This document shows positions 1-11,600 of a stretch of 64,000 nucleotides of DNA, in pieces (positions within the stretch are counted from its first letter, which is position 1; each line of letters begins with the position of its first letter). This DNA comes from Sipunculus nudus (taxonomy: Eukaryota; Annelida; Sipuncula; Golfingiida; Sipunculidae): assembly GCA_026874595.1 (NCBI GenBank), contig CM049321.1, forward strand, positions 1,300,479 to 1,364,478. Reading direction: 5' to 3'. The translations under genes and the position numbers were made by a program. The notes under the pieces were generated by a model. That model saw nothing but the letters and a program-made list of their open reading frames with translations. It made no database searches and was not told the DNA's origin.

Positions 1-1756
1 CGTGATCGGTTGTTGCTGTTAAGGTACTTGCTATCCTTGCCTTATTAACCCTACGTTTCCTACTGGACTCCGTCTTCTGCACCTTTGTGTGCAGCTGCAC
101 GCCACCTTGTTAGAACCTTCGCTAGACTTTCCCATGTATCTGTGTTTATGGATAGTTTTATGTAGACATTTGCTGGCTGCACCAAGATAATGAAGTGCCT
201 CTAGTAGTTTTACTAAACACTGGTTGCATTACTGCAAGGTTTTGGTTACTTTAAAATGTACAGCCTATCCTGCCATTGGAATGTATTGATATTTTAAACC
301 TGGGTCAAAGAAAAGATATATTGGTTACTCCAGATAATCAATCCTGTTAACTGATACTGATAGATCTTTAATTTAACAGCTGTAGATTAATTGAGAGTTG
401 GACAAAAATGAAAATCTTGAGCAGATTTGCTATTTATGGGTGACATTGCCTTATATAATTATTTTAAATTTATAATACTTGTCAATATAATTGTGTCCTT
501 TTTAAAGATAAACATCCTTAAGCATCCATGCTTTCTTGTGAAAGTGTTAATGTGTAATTTTCTTGGGAACTGCAGTCTGCTATATTTACTACTAAGTATT
601 AATTCGTGTACCTCTTACGGAAAATATCTAGCTACTATTAGTTCTGATCAGACCACCTTTTAACACTTTTCAGGCAGCTGTAACACACTGCATTCATTCC
701 AGACCTCCTCATTTTAACTGCAGCTTTGATTTTTAGGGCCTCAACACCAGGGCTGGTATAGTTACAAGAATAAATTTATCACAATTGTTTGCACTGTGCA
801 AAGCATGGTGGTGTAATCCAGCAAATCTTGTTATACAAAGCAGCGGATAAGAAGAAGAAGATCTGCAATGACTGCCGTGTAAAATGGAATGTGCAGTGCA
901 TAATGGAATGTGCAGGGTATAATGGATTGTGCAGGGTATAATGGAATGTACAATGTATAATGTTTGGTTCTGTAATACCGGAGACGTAGTACGCTGTGTC
1001 CCTCCAGACAGCCGACAAAACCCCCACTAACATCAACACAAGCAAACAGAACTACGCAGTCTCATATACGTTAAGACGATAATACCCCGTGTCCAATTGC
1101 AGCCGGCTCATCCAACGCTTACATCAACACAAGCAGCAAAACCATACAATCACATATATACCATCTCTTGGTCTTCCAGAGTTGTCCTGGAAGTGTACTG
1201 TCGTCATCTCTCGCTGAACCTGAGCAGCATTAGCTTTAGATCATGGAAGAATGATACAAGAGACGCATTTACAAACTCTAAACTTGTAATGTTAAAGGCC
1301 TATTAATGATTATATCCCTAAACCTTGCCTGGTATATTCAGTTAAGTAGGAAATCTAAGAGCGGTACAGGGATAACGAGCAAAGCCAAAATATTCCATAG
1401 AAAGATTAGTTATATTATTGCTAAGCAAAACCAATATAGGACGGGGGATTTATGAATTAAAAATAAATTTTTAAGTTTTGATATTCAGTTGCAAGCCACT
1501 GAGCCACTGTGAGGTTATTTTAAGTAAACTTGGTATATTTTTAGCATAAGGAATTCTCTCTGTAAAGTGACAGATCAATATATGTAAAGTTACGGATTGA
1601 CTTGTTATCATTTATGTTATTTATTATTTTAATCAAGTAACTTAATTTCCAAGCTGTAAAAAAGTGAGAAAACAATGAAAATAATGGGTAACTATATTAT
1701 AACTCCTCCCTGTTCTGAGTGTTGATATTTGAATATAGCATATATTAAAATATGAT

Positions 1757-1794
<38 letters not shown>

Positions 1795-2449
1795 ACACGA
1801 TAGTATATACTTACTAATTTTAATATAATATTTCAAATACATGCATGGGTAAAGTTTTGTGTCTAGCAATTTTTGTTAATGTAAAGTGACTCCTAAATGA
1901 TAGGTACACCTAAAACATGTCGGGTTAGAACCAAATGTAGATACAGGTTTTATAGTGTAAAACTTATATCAGGTCACATTTTTGTTTAAGGTACGGGAAT
2001 ATTAGAGTAATAAATATGAAAGCCCAGGCCTAAGTTGCATATGCTCACCCTATATATCTTTTTTATATTTACAAAATGACGTCACGAGAATCAGCTCCGC
2101 TACGTTTGTCAGGTAGGACAAAAAAGGTTAATGTTCCACACACGCGGAACCGGCACTTTCGCCGTACATCGCGCCAGATTTCTAACATTTACTTAAAATG
2201 TACACTTCAAGGAGGGCGATGTGTCTGCAGAAATTACAAATAATAATTAAACTAGTTATAATACCAGTTGTGGGGAGGGCGAACTTCGAAAACATGATTA
2301 TGAGCACCAAGACCATAAGTAATTTAGAGAAGACCGAGCAATGAGCGGAGATTGGCGTATACCCTAATAACCAGTAAATCATAAGGATTTTAAAATTAAT
2401 ATACTTATAATGCAGTTAAGCTATATATAGCATATGCTACTAATACTGT
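1..2449. other. No recognisable gene
   Basis: Low-complexity AT-rich sequence without a convincing exon. It holds a (TA)n run at about 1763-1790 and a repeated segment of about 50 bp (near 1018-1066 and 1107-1160, both with ACATCAACACAAGCA). A 34-codon hydrophobic reading frame ends at a stop near 120 at the window edge; it is too short and has no border signal to call. Confidence 0.5.
883..960. repeat. 19-bp tandem repeat, about 4 copies
   Basis: Copies of AATGGAATGTGCAGGGTAT start at 883, 902, 921 and 940 with a few substitutions. The last copy is the most diverged. Confidence 0.8.
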
Positions 2450-3745
2450 ATAAGGCTGTTACCCATTATAGGGGATTGTCAGATGGAGGAGATGTTGCGT
2501 TGGTTTTGTTACTTTTGAAGCCCTCTACTTGTGAGTAGTCTGATATAGGGGATTTGTAATTGCTCTGCTGCTTGTGCTGCTATCTCTATGTCAATGGTGC
2601 TGGGGCCCTATGCTGGTACTGTTGCATGTGATGCCATCCCAAGTTCACTGTAGTAATCATAATGGATGATGCAGTCTTTTGCTTGTTGTAGTGCCTATGC
2701 TGCCCTCTATAGGGGAATGGTATGATGGAGATGTTGTGCCCTTTCGTGTTGATTGTGCCGCTATCTATAAGCAATTTGTGTATGATAATGGAGCTAGAGG
2801 TCACGTCGTCTTATTTGTTTACATGACCTGGGGTCACCAAGCCCTGAACTTTAAGGAGAGAAGTAAATGCTCTGGTTGGCTCCAGCCATCCTGTGATTGA
2901 GCATCAAAAACATCCCATTCTTTGACTTTTAAGTATGTTAAGATAATGTTATGATAATCTCCAATAAGTTTGACAGTATTTGTCATTTTTTTAATCTGAG
3001 GCCAATCAAAGACATCTTGTGCAAATGCTTGTTTGGGGCTGCTTAGAGGGTATTTTTGGCCTCACTTCTTTCGGGCCAGGATGGTTAAAAAAGTAGATAC
3101 ACAAGTCCCCCTTTTTTTTCTTGGTCTAGTTTGACTAAAGAGACAACAAATTCTCAGACAAAAAAAAGTTTAATATCAGAATTTATTTTGAAAATGTTTT
3201 AAAAGAGGCCCAAACCTCTGGTGTTTTTATAGATGTTATATAGGCAGAATAAATATAGCCACGTGTCCTAGAGCCCTGTGCTTTGTGTTGGTTGTGTTGG
3301 TTGCGTTGTTTGTGCCGCCTTCTATAGGGGAATGGTATGATGGATTAGATGTTGAGTTGTGGTGCTTATGCTGTCCTCTATAAGGGAAGTCTGATTGAAA
3401 AGATGTTATTTCACTTTTGCTGCATCTTGTCGGGGAATGGTCTGGTCATTGAGATGTTGTGTTGCTTGTGCTGCCACCTATATGATACTGGTGTAATGAT
3501 AATGGAGCTTGAGCCCTGTACTGACCATGCGTAGGACAGTTGTGTAAAAATAATGGAGCTAGAGTCCTGTGTGGTTTTGTTGCTCAAGCTGCCATGTCCA
3601 GATCACTGGTGATGATGATAAAGTGTGCCTGTTGTGTTGATTGGGCATTTTATATATAATGATATAATTTGAAAGATTTTTGCTGCCATATCTTTGTCAC
3701 TCATGATTTATGCTGACATATCTGTTACCAAACACTTATTGTATT
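2450..3745. repeat. Degenerate TG-rich tandem repeat family
   Basis: Two motif types recur with heavy divergence: GTGCTGCCATCTCTAGGTCA followed by TAATGATAATGGAG, and CTGCCCTCTATAGGGGAATG followed by GTATGATGGAGATG. Spacing is irregular. The same motifs return in the spacer between the two segmental-duplication copies (28990-29255), to the right of the second copy (34540-34616) and inverted at about 4383-4410. It is therefore a dispersed family and not a local array only. No coding potential is apparent. Confidence 0.6.
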
Positions 3746-5195
3746 GGTTCCAACTGAAATGTAAAACATAAATATGTCTTAGACATCCAGATAATTAGAC
3801 ATACATCTCCGGTATATTTTTGCTTTTGTAATCTTTCTTTGTGTACATTAATATTTTTTTATTGCTTAACATCTGAGGACGTACATAACTCTTTCAGGTG
3901 AAGCAATGCGGAAATAAAAGACATTATATGGATTTTAGCAGTCTAACTTTAATTTGTGTCGATAGCCGTGGTACTGCATTTCTATGTCTGCAAGGCAGGC
4001 TCATGAGAACTATTTCTCCTTACACATGAAGAACAACTTTACCAATAACGCCTAAACACTAATGTATGCCAAATAGGAAAATTGACTATATTTTCCTAAA
4101 ACAAGTTACAGAATACTACTTAGAGTAGTGAATAAATTGAAAGCAGACCAGTTATGTTTACAAAGCCTGTCAGTCCCTAAAAGTATGCTCGTTTCTATCG
4201 TTTTGTTCCAACATCAACTATGAACATTTTATTATTTATTCAAATTTCATCATAGAGGAGGTTGTGTTTTTCTCCGTGTTTGTTTGCTGGAAAACTTGAA
4301 ATATTGTGACACAGCCGACCGCTTTTAAGAAAACAAGTTTAAACATTAAATGGCCTATCCAAGTTTCGCAAGATCTTTTCCGTCATACCATTCCCCTATA
4401 GAGGGAATCATCATTAATATCATTAATATTTTTTTAAACCGTTGTAAAAAAGCAAAGGAAACCTTATCATATCGTTCTGCGCGCAAAGTTGGTGGTGGTG
4501 GTGGTGTGTGGGGGGGGGGGCTTAGAGTAAAAAGGTTCCGGCCAAATGGGTCCATTACCCCCTTCCACGACCCTGAATTAAGACATCCTCATTTTTAGAA
4601 AGTATAGTATATACATAACTCAATTAAGAATGAAAGTATATTACCGGATCATCAACAGCTACTGGCTAAACTCATTTTGTGGTTATATGTACTTAACATA
4701 AATTCAGAAATCAGTTCTACCTTGAAATAAAATAAAATTTTTTGATAAAGCTATCTACATAAAATTATATAGGGACTTCCATTGCATTTCTACAATTTGT
4801 TTTTTAAAATGTCACATAAGTTAAACTATTTTACCCTAGGAAATAGTCCCGATCAATCCTTTAGATATTTCCTGACCAAGAGGACTTCTTTATTATAATA
4901 ATAATAATAATAACAATAACAATAACAATTTCAATAATAATAATAACAATAATAATAAAAAAAGATTGACATTTTATCTGTAACGAGTAATCTCTTATAA
5001 CCCCCCTCCCTCCCTCTCTCTCTCTCACCTCTGTCTGTCTCTCTCACACACACACACATTCAACTAGTTCATAGATAACAAAGTTTTACTGAGGGATTCG
5101 TGTTATTTATTTTTCAGTAAACAACTTTCAAGCAAGCTTTGTACCTGAAGATATGACACATCAGTACACCCAATACACCTCTTGCGAATATTTGT
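3746..5195. other. Intergenic, simple repeats only
   Basis: It contains a GGT/G-run tract (4489-4520), an AAT/AAC-rich stretch (4893-4962) and CT/CA microsatellites (5006-5060). No exon was recognised. Confidence 0.5.
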
Positions 5196-5201
5196 TTTAA
5201 T
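5196..5201 (-). terminator. Candidate poly(A) signal ATTAAA
   Basis: ATTAAA on the minus strand, about 255 bases beyond the stop codon of the trefoil-array gene. It is the nearest common hexamer variant I see downstream; no AATAAA is closer. Position alone supports it. Confidence 0.3.
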
Positions 5202-5217
5202 TAACGGGGCGGGAGGA

Positions 5218-5330
5218 AGTTAACAAGATAGCACTTATGGAACATCATAAACATATATTTTATATAAACAGCTACAAAGGGGTCATCAGGAGCACCACTT
5301 TGGTATATTATTTCTATAAATCCTTCTGAT
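5218..5330 (+). repeat. Dispersed repeat in the 3' flank of the trefoil gene
   Basis: Resembles 26796-26905 and 32399-32510 in order and spacing: GTTAACAAG, then AACATCA-ATAAA, CAGCTACA-AGG, CATCA-GAG and TTTGGTATAT. Divergence is high (by eye roughly a third of positions). It links the trefoil 3' flank to the segmental-duplication region through a shared dispersed element. Confidence 0.5.
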
Positions 5331-5455
5331 TTCAAATCAACAAATTAAATTTGACTTGAAACAAGGTTTGAAAAAAGATTGATGTACAGTGCAAAAGGTA
5401 TATATGTTGGTGCAGGTGTATGGTGCCATTGGTGGACCCTCATACAACACTATGT

Positions 5456-5655
5456 TTAGTGTTGAGATTTCGGTTTAAAACACCAGGGGACACCCGGAGT
5501 TTCGCTCTTGCACCAGTAACACCCTCTGCCTAGACAAGCTTCCGAGGTGGCCCCGGGCTCTGGATGACAATCTACTCTCTCGTGGGTTGAAATGTCGGCC
5601 GGACAGAACTCCCCGCCCATTGATACAGCTGGGTCAGGAAAACACCAAGGAATTC
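5456..5655 (-). CDS. Terminal exon: closes one trefoil and encodes a complete last one
   Basis: Starts at a good acceptor (TTGTTTTCCACAG) with phase 1. It opens with IPWCF, which supplies the sixth cysteine of the preceding repeat. It then encodes a whole six-cysteine trefoil (CPADISTHERVDC, then C, GCYWC and GVPWCF) and ends KPKSQH-stop. The sequence is unlike the array units, so it did not take part in homogenisation. The C-Y-W-C spacing is the same odd one as in the array. Confidence 0.8.
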
Positions 5656-8600
5656 CTGTGGAAAACAAGGTAATAAGAATAAATCATATGGCTATATTGT
5701 AACTCATATACAACATTGATGTCAAACAATATTTAAGAAAAAAATCTGCATTCTAATGAGTGCAAGCCTCCGTCATTCATTTATTTGACCAAAATTATCA
5801 TGTTCATTCGTGCATGAATGACATTTGTGAATATTCCTTGATGACGTTCCAGGATCCGGATCATTCGGTGAATCCTAAACAAAATCTGAGCGATTCATCA
5901 TTGGCCCAATTCCGAAATGCCCTGATTATATCATGAGATTTCTTTCAAAATTCGGGTGAGTTTTTTTTGTAAACAAACACTCACGAATGGGAAGAATGCA
6001 TAACCTACTGGCAGAGGCAATTAGAGTGGAATATAATCACTGCATTCAAAATACAACAGAAGATTTGAAATGTTAGCTTTGCAATATTTAGGTATTCAAC
6101 CATGGTTTTTTCCCGATTTTTTTCAATAAATACACCAAAGATATTTATTTTAAACAAAATTTATGTTTAAACGAAGCATGATTATCATCAGTCGTCATCT
6201 TTATAGAAACACCACGGCATTTCTAAAATATTCCAAATATAATATTTTCGGTATAAAACCAGGTATATTTCCTTATGTGTCTTTCCAATAAACACACCAA
6301 AGAAAATCTTTATCCCCGTAATCAACCTTTGAAGAAAGCATGATTATGATCAGCATCAGCATGAATTTATAAATACTTAAGAAAAAGAACTACAGTAAAA
6401 AGAGTAATAACATTAAAACGGGAGGAACAATTTCCGGCGAAACTGGGTACTCATCTTGTCAAATCTCCCATTGTCTCAGTTGCATTTATTTATATCTTAC
6501 TTACAATTCTTTTAACGAATTTCAATGGATTTCATTTATCTCTCACTTGAAAAACCTGTTTAAATTCCAATGGATTTTGATAAAAGGTGTGCTTTGGACA
6601 AAGTTTCATTTTGCGGAGTTCGAGAATTCTTAAGTGACCTACCATGAGTAGACGATTCACACCAGAGGCAGCCCTTTGACAGACATTTTCTTTTATCTCC
6701 TCCCTCGGGCATACAATCCGTCCGTGCACTTTCCGGGATGTTAGACGGGCAGTCTTTTTCTTTAAAGAAGCACCACGGCACTCCTGAAATTTCCGATTTT
6801 CATTTTTTTATACCAAATCATGTATATTTCTCTTTCTGTCTTTTTCAATAAATCAACTTAAGAAAATCCTGTTATCCATCATTAATTTATATTTCAAGGA
6901 AGCAGGATTATCAACAGCAAAAGCATAAAGTTATATAAACTTTAAAAAAAGAACTACAATAAAAAGATGATAACATTTATACGGGAGGAACAATTTCTCG
7001 CAAATCTTGGTACTCATCTTCCCAAAATCCCTCTTTCTCTTAGATGCTCTTATTTTTCTCTCACTCACAAACCCTTTAATGAATTTCAATCGATTTTGAG
7101 AAAAAGGTGTGCTATGGACAAGGTTCCATTATGTGGAGTTCAAAAATTCATGTGTGACTTAGCATGAGTAGACGATTCACACCAGAGGCAGCCCTTTGAC
7201 AGACATTCTTTTTTATGTCCTCCTCCAGGCAAACAATCCGTCCGTGCACTTTCCGGGATGTTAGACGGGCAGTCTTTTTCTTTATAGAAGCACCACGGCA
7301 CTCCTGAAATTTCCGATTTTCATTTCTTTATATCCAATCATGTTTATTTCTCTTTCTGTCTTTTTCAATAAATCAACTAAAGAAAGTCCTGTTATCCGTA
7401 ATTAATATTTCAAAGAAGCAGGATTACCAACAGTATAAGCATTAAGTTGTATAAACTTAAAAAAAAAAGAACTACAGTAAAACGATTATAACATTTATAC
7501 GGGAGGAACAATTTCTCGCAAATCTTGGTACTCATCTTCCCAAAATCCCTCTTTCTCTTAGATGCTCTTATTTTTCACTCACTCACAAACCCTTTAATAA
7601 ATTTCAATCGATTTTGAGAAAAAGGTGTGCTATGGACAAGGTTCCATTATGTGGAGTTCAAAAATTCATGTGTGACTTACCATGAGTAGACGATTCACAC
7701 CAGAGGCAGCCCTTTGACAGACATTCTTTTTCATGTCCTCCTCCAGGCAAACAATCCGTCCGTGCACTTTCCGGGATGTTAGACGGGCAGTCTTTTTCTT
7801 TATAGAAGCACCACGGCACTCCTTAAATTTCCGATTTTCATTTTTTTTTATCAAATCATGTATATTTCTCTTTCTGTCTTTTTCAATAAATCAACTAAAG
7901 AAAATCCTGTTATCCGTAATTAATATTTCAAGGAAGCAGGATTATCAACAGCAAAGGCATGAAGTTATATAAACTTTAAAAAAAGGACTACAATAAAACG
8001 ATTATAACATTTATACGGGAGGAACAATTTCTCGCAAATCTTGGTACTCATCTTGCCAAAATCCCCCTTTCTCTTAGTTGCTCTTATTTATCTCTCACTC
8101 ACAAACCCTTTTTAACGAATTTCAGTCGATTTTGAGAAAAGGGTGTACTATGAACAAGGTTCCATTATGTGGAGTTCAAAAATTCATGTGTGATTTACCA
8201 TGAGTAGACGATTCACACCAGAGGCAGCCCTTTGACAGACATTCTTTTTTATGTCCTCCTCCAGGCAAACAATCCGTCCGTGCACTTTCCGGGATGTTAG
8301 ACGGGCAGTCTTTTTCTTTATAGAAGCACCACGGCACTCCTGAAATTTACGATTTTCATTTTTTTTTATCAAATCATGTATATTTCTCTTTCTGTCTTTT
8401 TCAATAAATCAACTAAAGAAAATCTTGTTATCCGTAATTAATATTTCAAGGAAGCAGGAATATCAACAGCAAAGGATGAAGTTATATAAACTTTAAAAAA
8501 ATGACTACAATAAAAAGATTATAACATTTATACGGGAGGAACAATTTCTCGCAAATCTTGGTACTCATCTTGCCAAAATCCCCCTTTCTCTTAGTTGCTC

Positions 8601-11600
8601 TTATTTATCTGTCACTCACAAACCTTTTTTAACGAATTTTAATCGATTTTGAGAAAAGGCTGTACTATGGACAAGGTTCCATTATGTTGAGTTCAAAAAT
8701 TCATGTGTGACCTACCATGAGTAGACGATTCACACCAGAGGCAGCCCTTTGACAGACATTCTTTTTTATGTCCTCCTCCAGGCAAACAATCCGTCCGTGC
8801 ACTTTCCGGGATGTTAGACGGGCAGTCTTTTTCTTTATAGAAGCACCACGGCACTCCTGAAATTTACGATTTTCATTTTTTTTTATCAAATCATGTATAT
8901 TTCTCTTTCTGTCTTTTTCAAAAAATCAACTAAAGAAAATCCTGTTATCCGTAATTAATATTTCAAGGAAGCAGGATTTTCAACAGCAAAGGCATGAAGT
9001 TATATAAACTTTAAAAAAAGGACTACAATAAAAAGATTATAACATTTATACGGGAGGAACAATTTCTCGCAAATCTTGGTACTCATCTTGCCAAAATCCC
9101 CCTTTCTCTTAGTTGCTCTTATTTATCTCTCACTCACAAACCCTTTTTAACGAATTTCAATCGATTTTGAGAAAAGGCTTTACTATGGACAAGGTTTCAT
9201 TATGTGGAGTTCAAAAATTCATGTGTGACTTACCATGAGTAGACGATTCACACCAGTGGCAGCCCTTTGACAGACATTCTTTTTTATGTCCTCCTCCAGG
9301 CAAACAATCCGTCCGTGCACTTTCCGGGATGTTAGACGGGCAGTCTTTTTCTTTATAGAAGCACCACGGCACTCCTGAAATTTACGATTTTCATTTTTTT
9401 TTATCAACTCATGTATATTTCTCTTTCTGTCTTTTTCAATAAATCAACTAAAGAAAATCCTGTTATCCGTAATTAATATTTCAAGGAAGCAGGATTATCA
9501 ACAGCAAAGGCATGAAGTTATATAAACTTTAAAAAAAGGACTACAATAAAACGATTATAACATTTATACGGGAGGAACAATTTCTCGCAAATCTTGGTAC
9601 TCATCTTGCCAAAATCCCCCTTTCTCTTAGTTGCTTTTATTTATCTCTCACTCACAAACCCTTTTTAACGATTTTCAATCGATTTTGAGAAAAAAGTGTG
9701 CTATGGACAAGGTTCCATTATGTGGAGTTCAAAAATTCATGTGTGACTTACCATGAGTAGTCGATTCACACCAGAGGCAGCCCTTTGACAGACATTCTTT
9801 TTCATGTCCTCCTCCAGGCAAACAATCCGTCCGTGCCCTTTCCGGGATTTTAGACGGGCAGTCTTTTTTTTTATAGAAGCACCACGGTACTCCTGAAATT
9901 TGCGATTTTCATTTTTTTTATATCAAATCATGTATATTTCTCTTTCTGTCTTTTTCAAAAAATCAACTAAAGAAAATCCTGTTATCCGTAATTAATATTT
10001 CAAGGAAGCAGGATTTTCAACAGCAAAGGCATGAAGTTATATAAACTTTAAAAAAAGGACTACAATAAAAAGATTATAACATTTATACGGGAGGAACAAT
10101 TTCTCGCAAATCTTGGTACTCATCTTGCCAAAATCCCCCTTTCTCTTAGTTGCTCTTATTTATCTCTCACTCACAAACCCTTTTTAACGAATTTCAATCG
10201 ATTTTGAGAAAAGGCTTTACTATGGACAAGGTTTCATTATGTGGAGTTCAAAAATTCATGTGTGACTTACCATGAGTAGACGATTCACACCAGTGGCAGC
10301 CCTTTGACAGACATTCTTTTTTATGTCCTCCTCCAGGCAAACAATCCGTCCGTGCACTTTCCGGGATGTTAGACGGGCAGTCTTTTTCTTTATAGAAGCA
10401 CCACGGCACTCCTGAAATTTACGATTTTCATTTTTTTTTATCAACTCATGTATATTTCTCTTTCTGTCTTTTTCAATAAATCAACTAAAGAAAATCCTGT
10501 TATCCGTAATTAATATTTCAAGGAAGCAGGATTATCAACAGCAAAGGCATGAAGTTATATAAACTTTAAAAAAAGGACTACAATAAAACGATTATAACAT
10601 TTATACGGGAGGAACAATTTCTCGCAAATCTTGGTACTCATCTTGCCAAAATCCCCCTTTCTCTTAGTTGCTTTTATTTATCTCTCACTCACAAACCCTT
10701 TTTAACGATTTTCAATCGATTTTGAGAAAAAAGTGTGCTATGGACAAGGTTCCATTATGTGGAGTTCAAAAATTCATGTGTGACTTACCATGAGTAGTCG
10801 ATTCACACCAGAGGCAGCCCTTTGACAGACATTCTTTTTCATGTCCTCCTCCAGGCAAACAATCCGTCCGTGCCCTTTCCGGGATTTTAGACGGGCAGTC
10901 TTTTTTTTTATAGAAGCACCACGGTACTCCTGAAATTTGCGATTTTCATTTTTTTTATATCAAATCATGTATATTTCTCTTTCTGTCTTTTTCAATAAAT
11001 CAACTAAAGAAAATCCTGTTATTCGTAGTTAATATTTCAAGGAAGCAGGATTATCAACAGCAAAGGCATGAAGTTATATAAATTTAAAAAAAAAACACTA
11101 CAATAAAAAGATTATAACATTTATACGGGAGGAACAATTTCTCGCAAATCTTGGTACTCATCTTCCCAAAATACCCCTTTCTCTTAGTTGCTCTTATTTA
11201 TCTCTCACTCACAAACCCTTTTTAACGAATTTCAATCGATTTTGAGAAAAGAGTGTACTTTGGACAAGGTTCCATTATGTGGAGTTCAAAAATTCATGTG
11301 TGACTTACCATGAGTAGACGATTCACACCAGAGGCAGCCCTTTGACAGACATTCTTTTTTATGTCCTCCTCCAGGCAAACAATCCGTCCGTGCACTTTCC
11401 GGGATGTTAGACGGGCAGTTTTTTTCTTTATAGAAGCACCACGGCACTCCTGAAATTTCCGATTTTCATTTTTTTATATCCAATCGTATATATTTATCTT
11501 TCTGTCTTTTTCAATAAATCAACTAAAGAAAGTCCTGTTATCCGTAATTAATATTTCAAAGAAGCAGGATTATCAACAGTATAAGCATTAAGTTGTATAA

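Larger units (their letters stand above)
8885..10993. repeat. 1037-bp two-unit tandem duplication in the array
   Basis: Units 6-7 and units 8-9 agree base for base where I compared them, including private changes (CAAAAAATC and GGATTTTCAAC upstream, GCHWC, PSKIPERAR). The copies run about 8920-9956 and 9957-10993, with shared flanking sequence from 8885. Confidence 0.85.

Noticed and set aside
1-120. Hydrophobic frame at the window start
   Set aside because: 34 codons, cut by the window edge, with no border signal.
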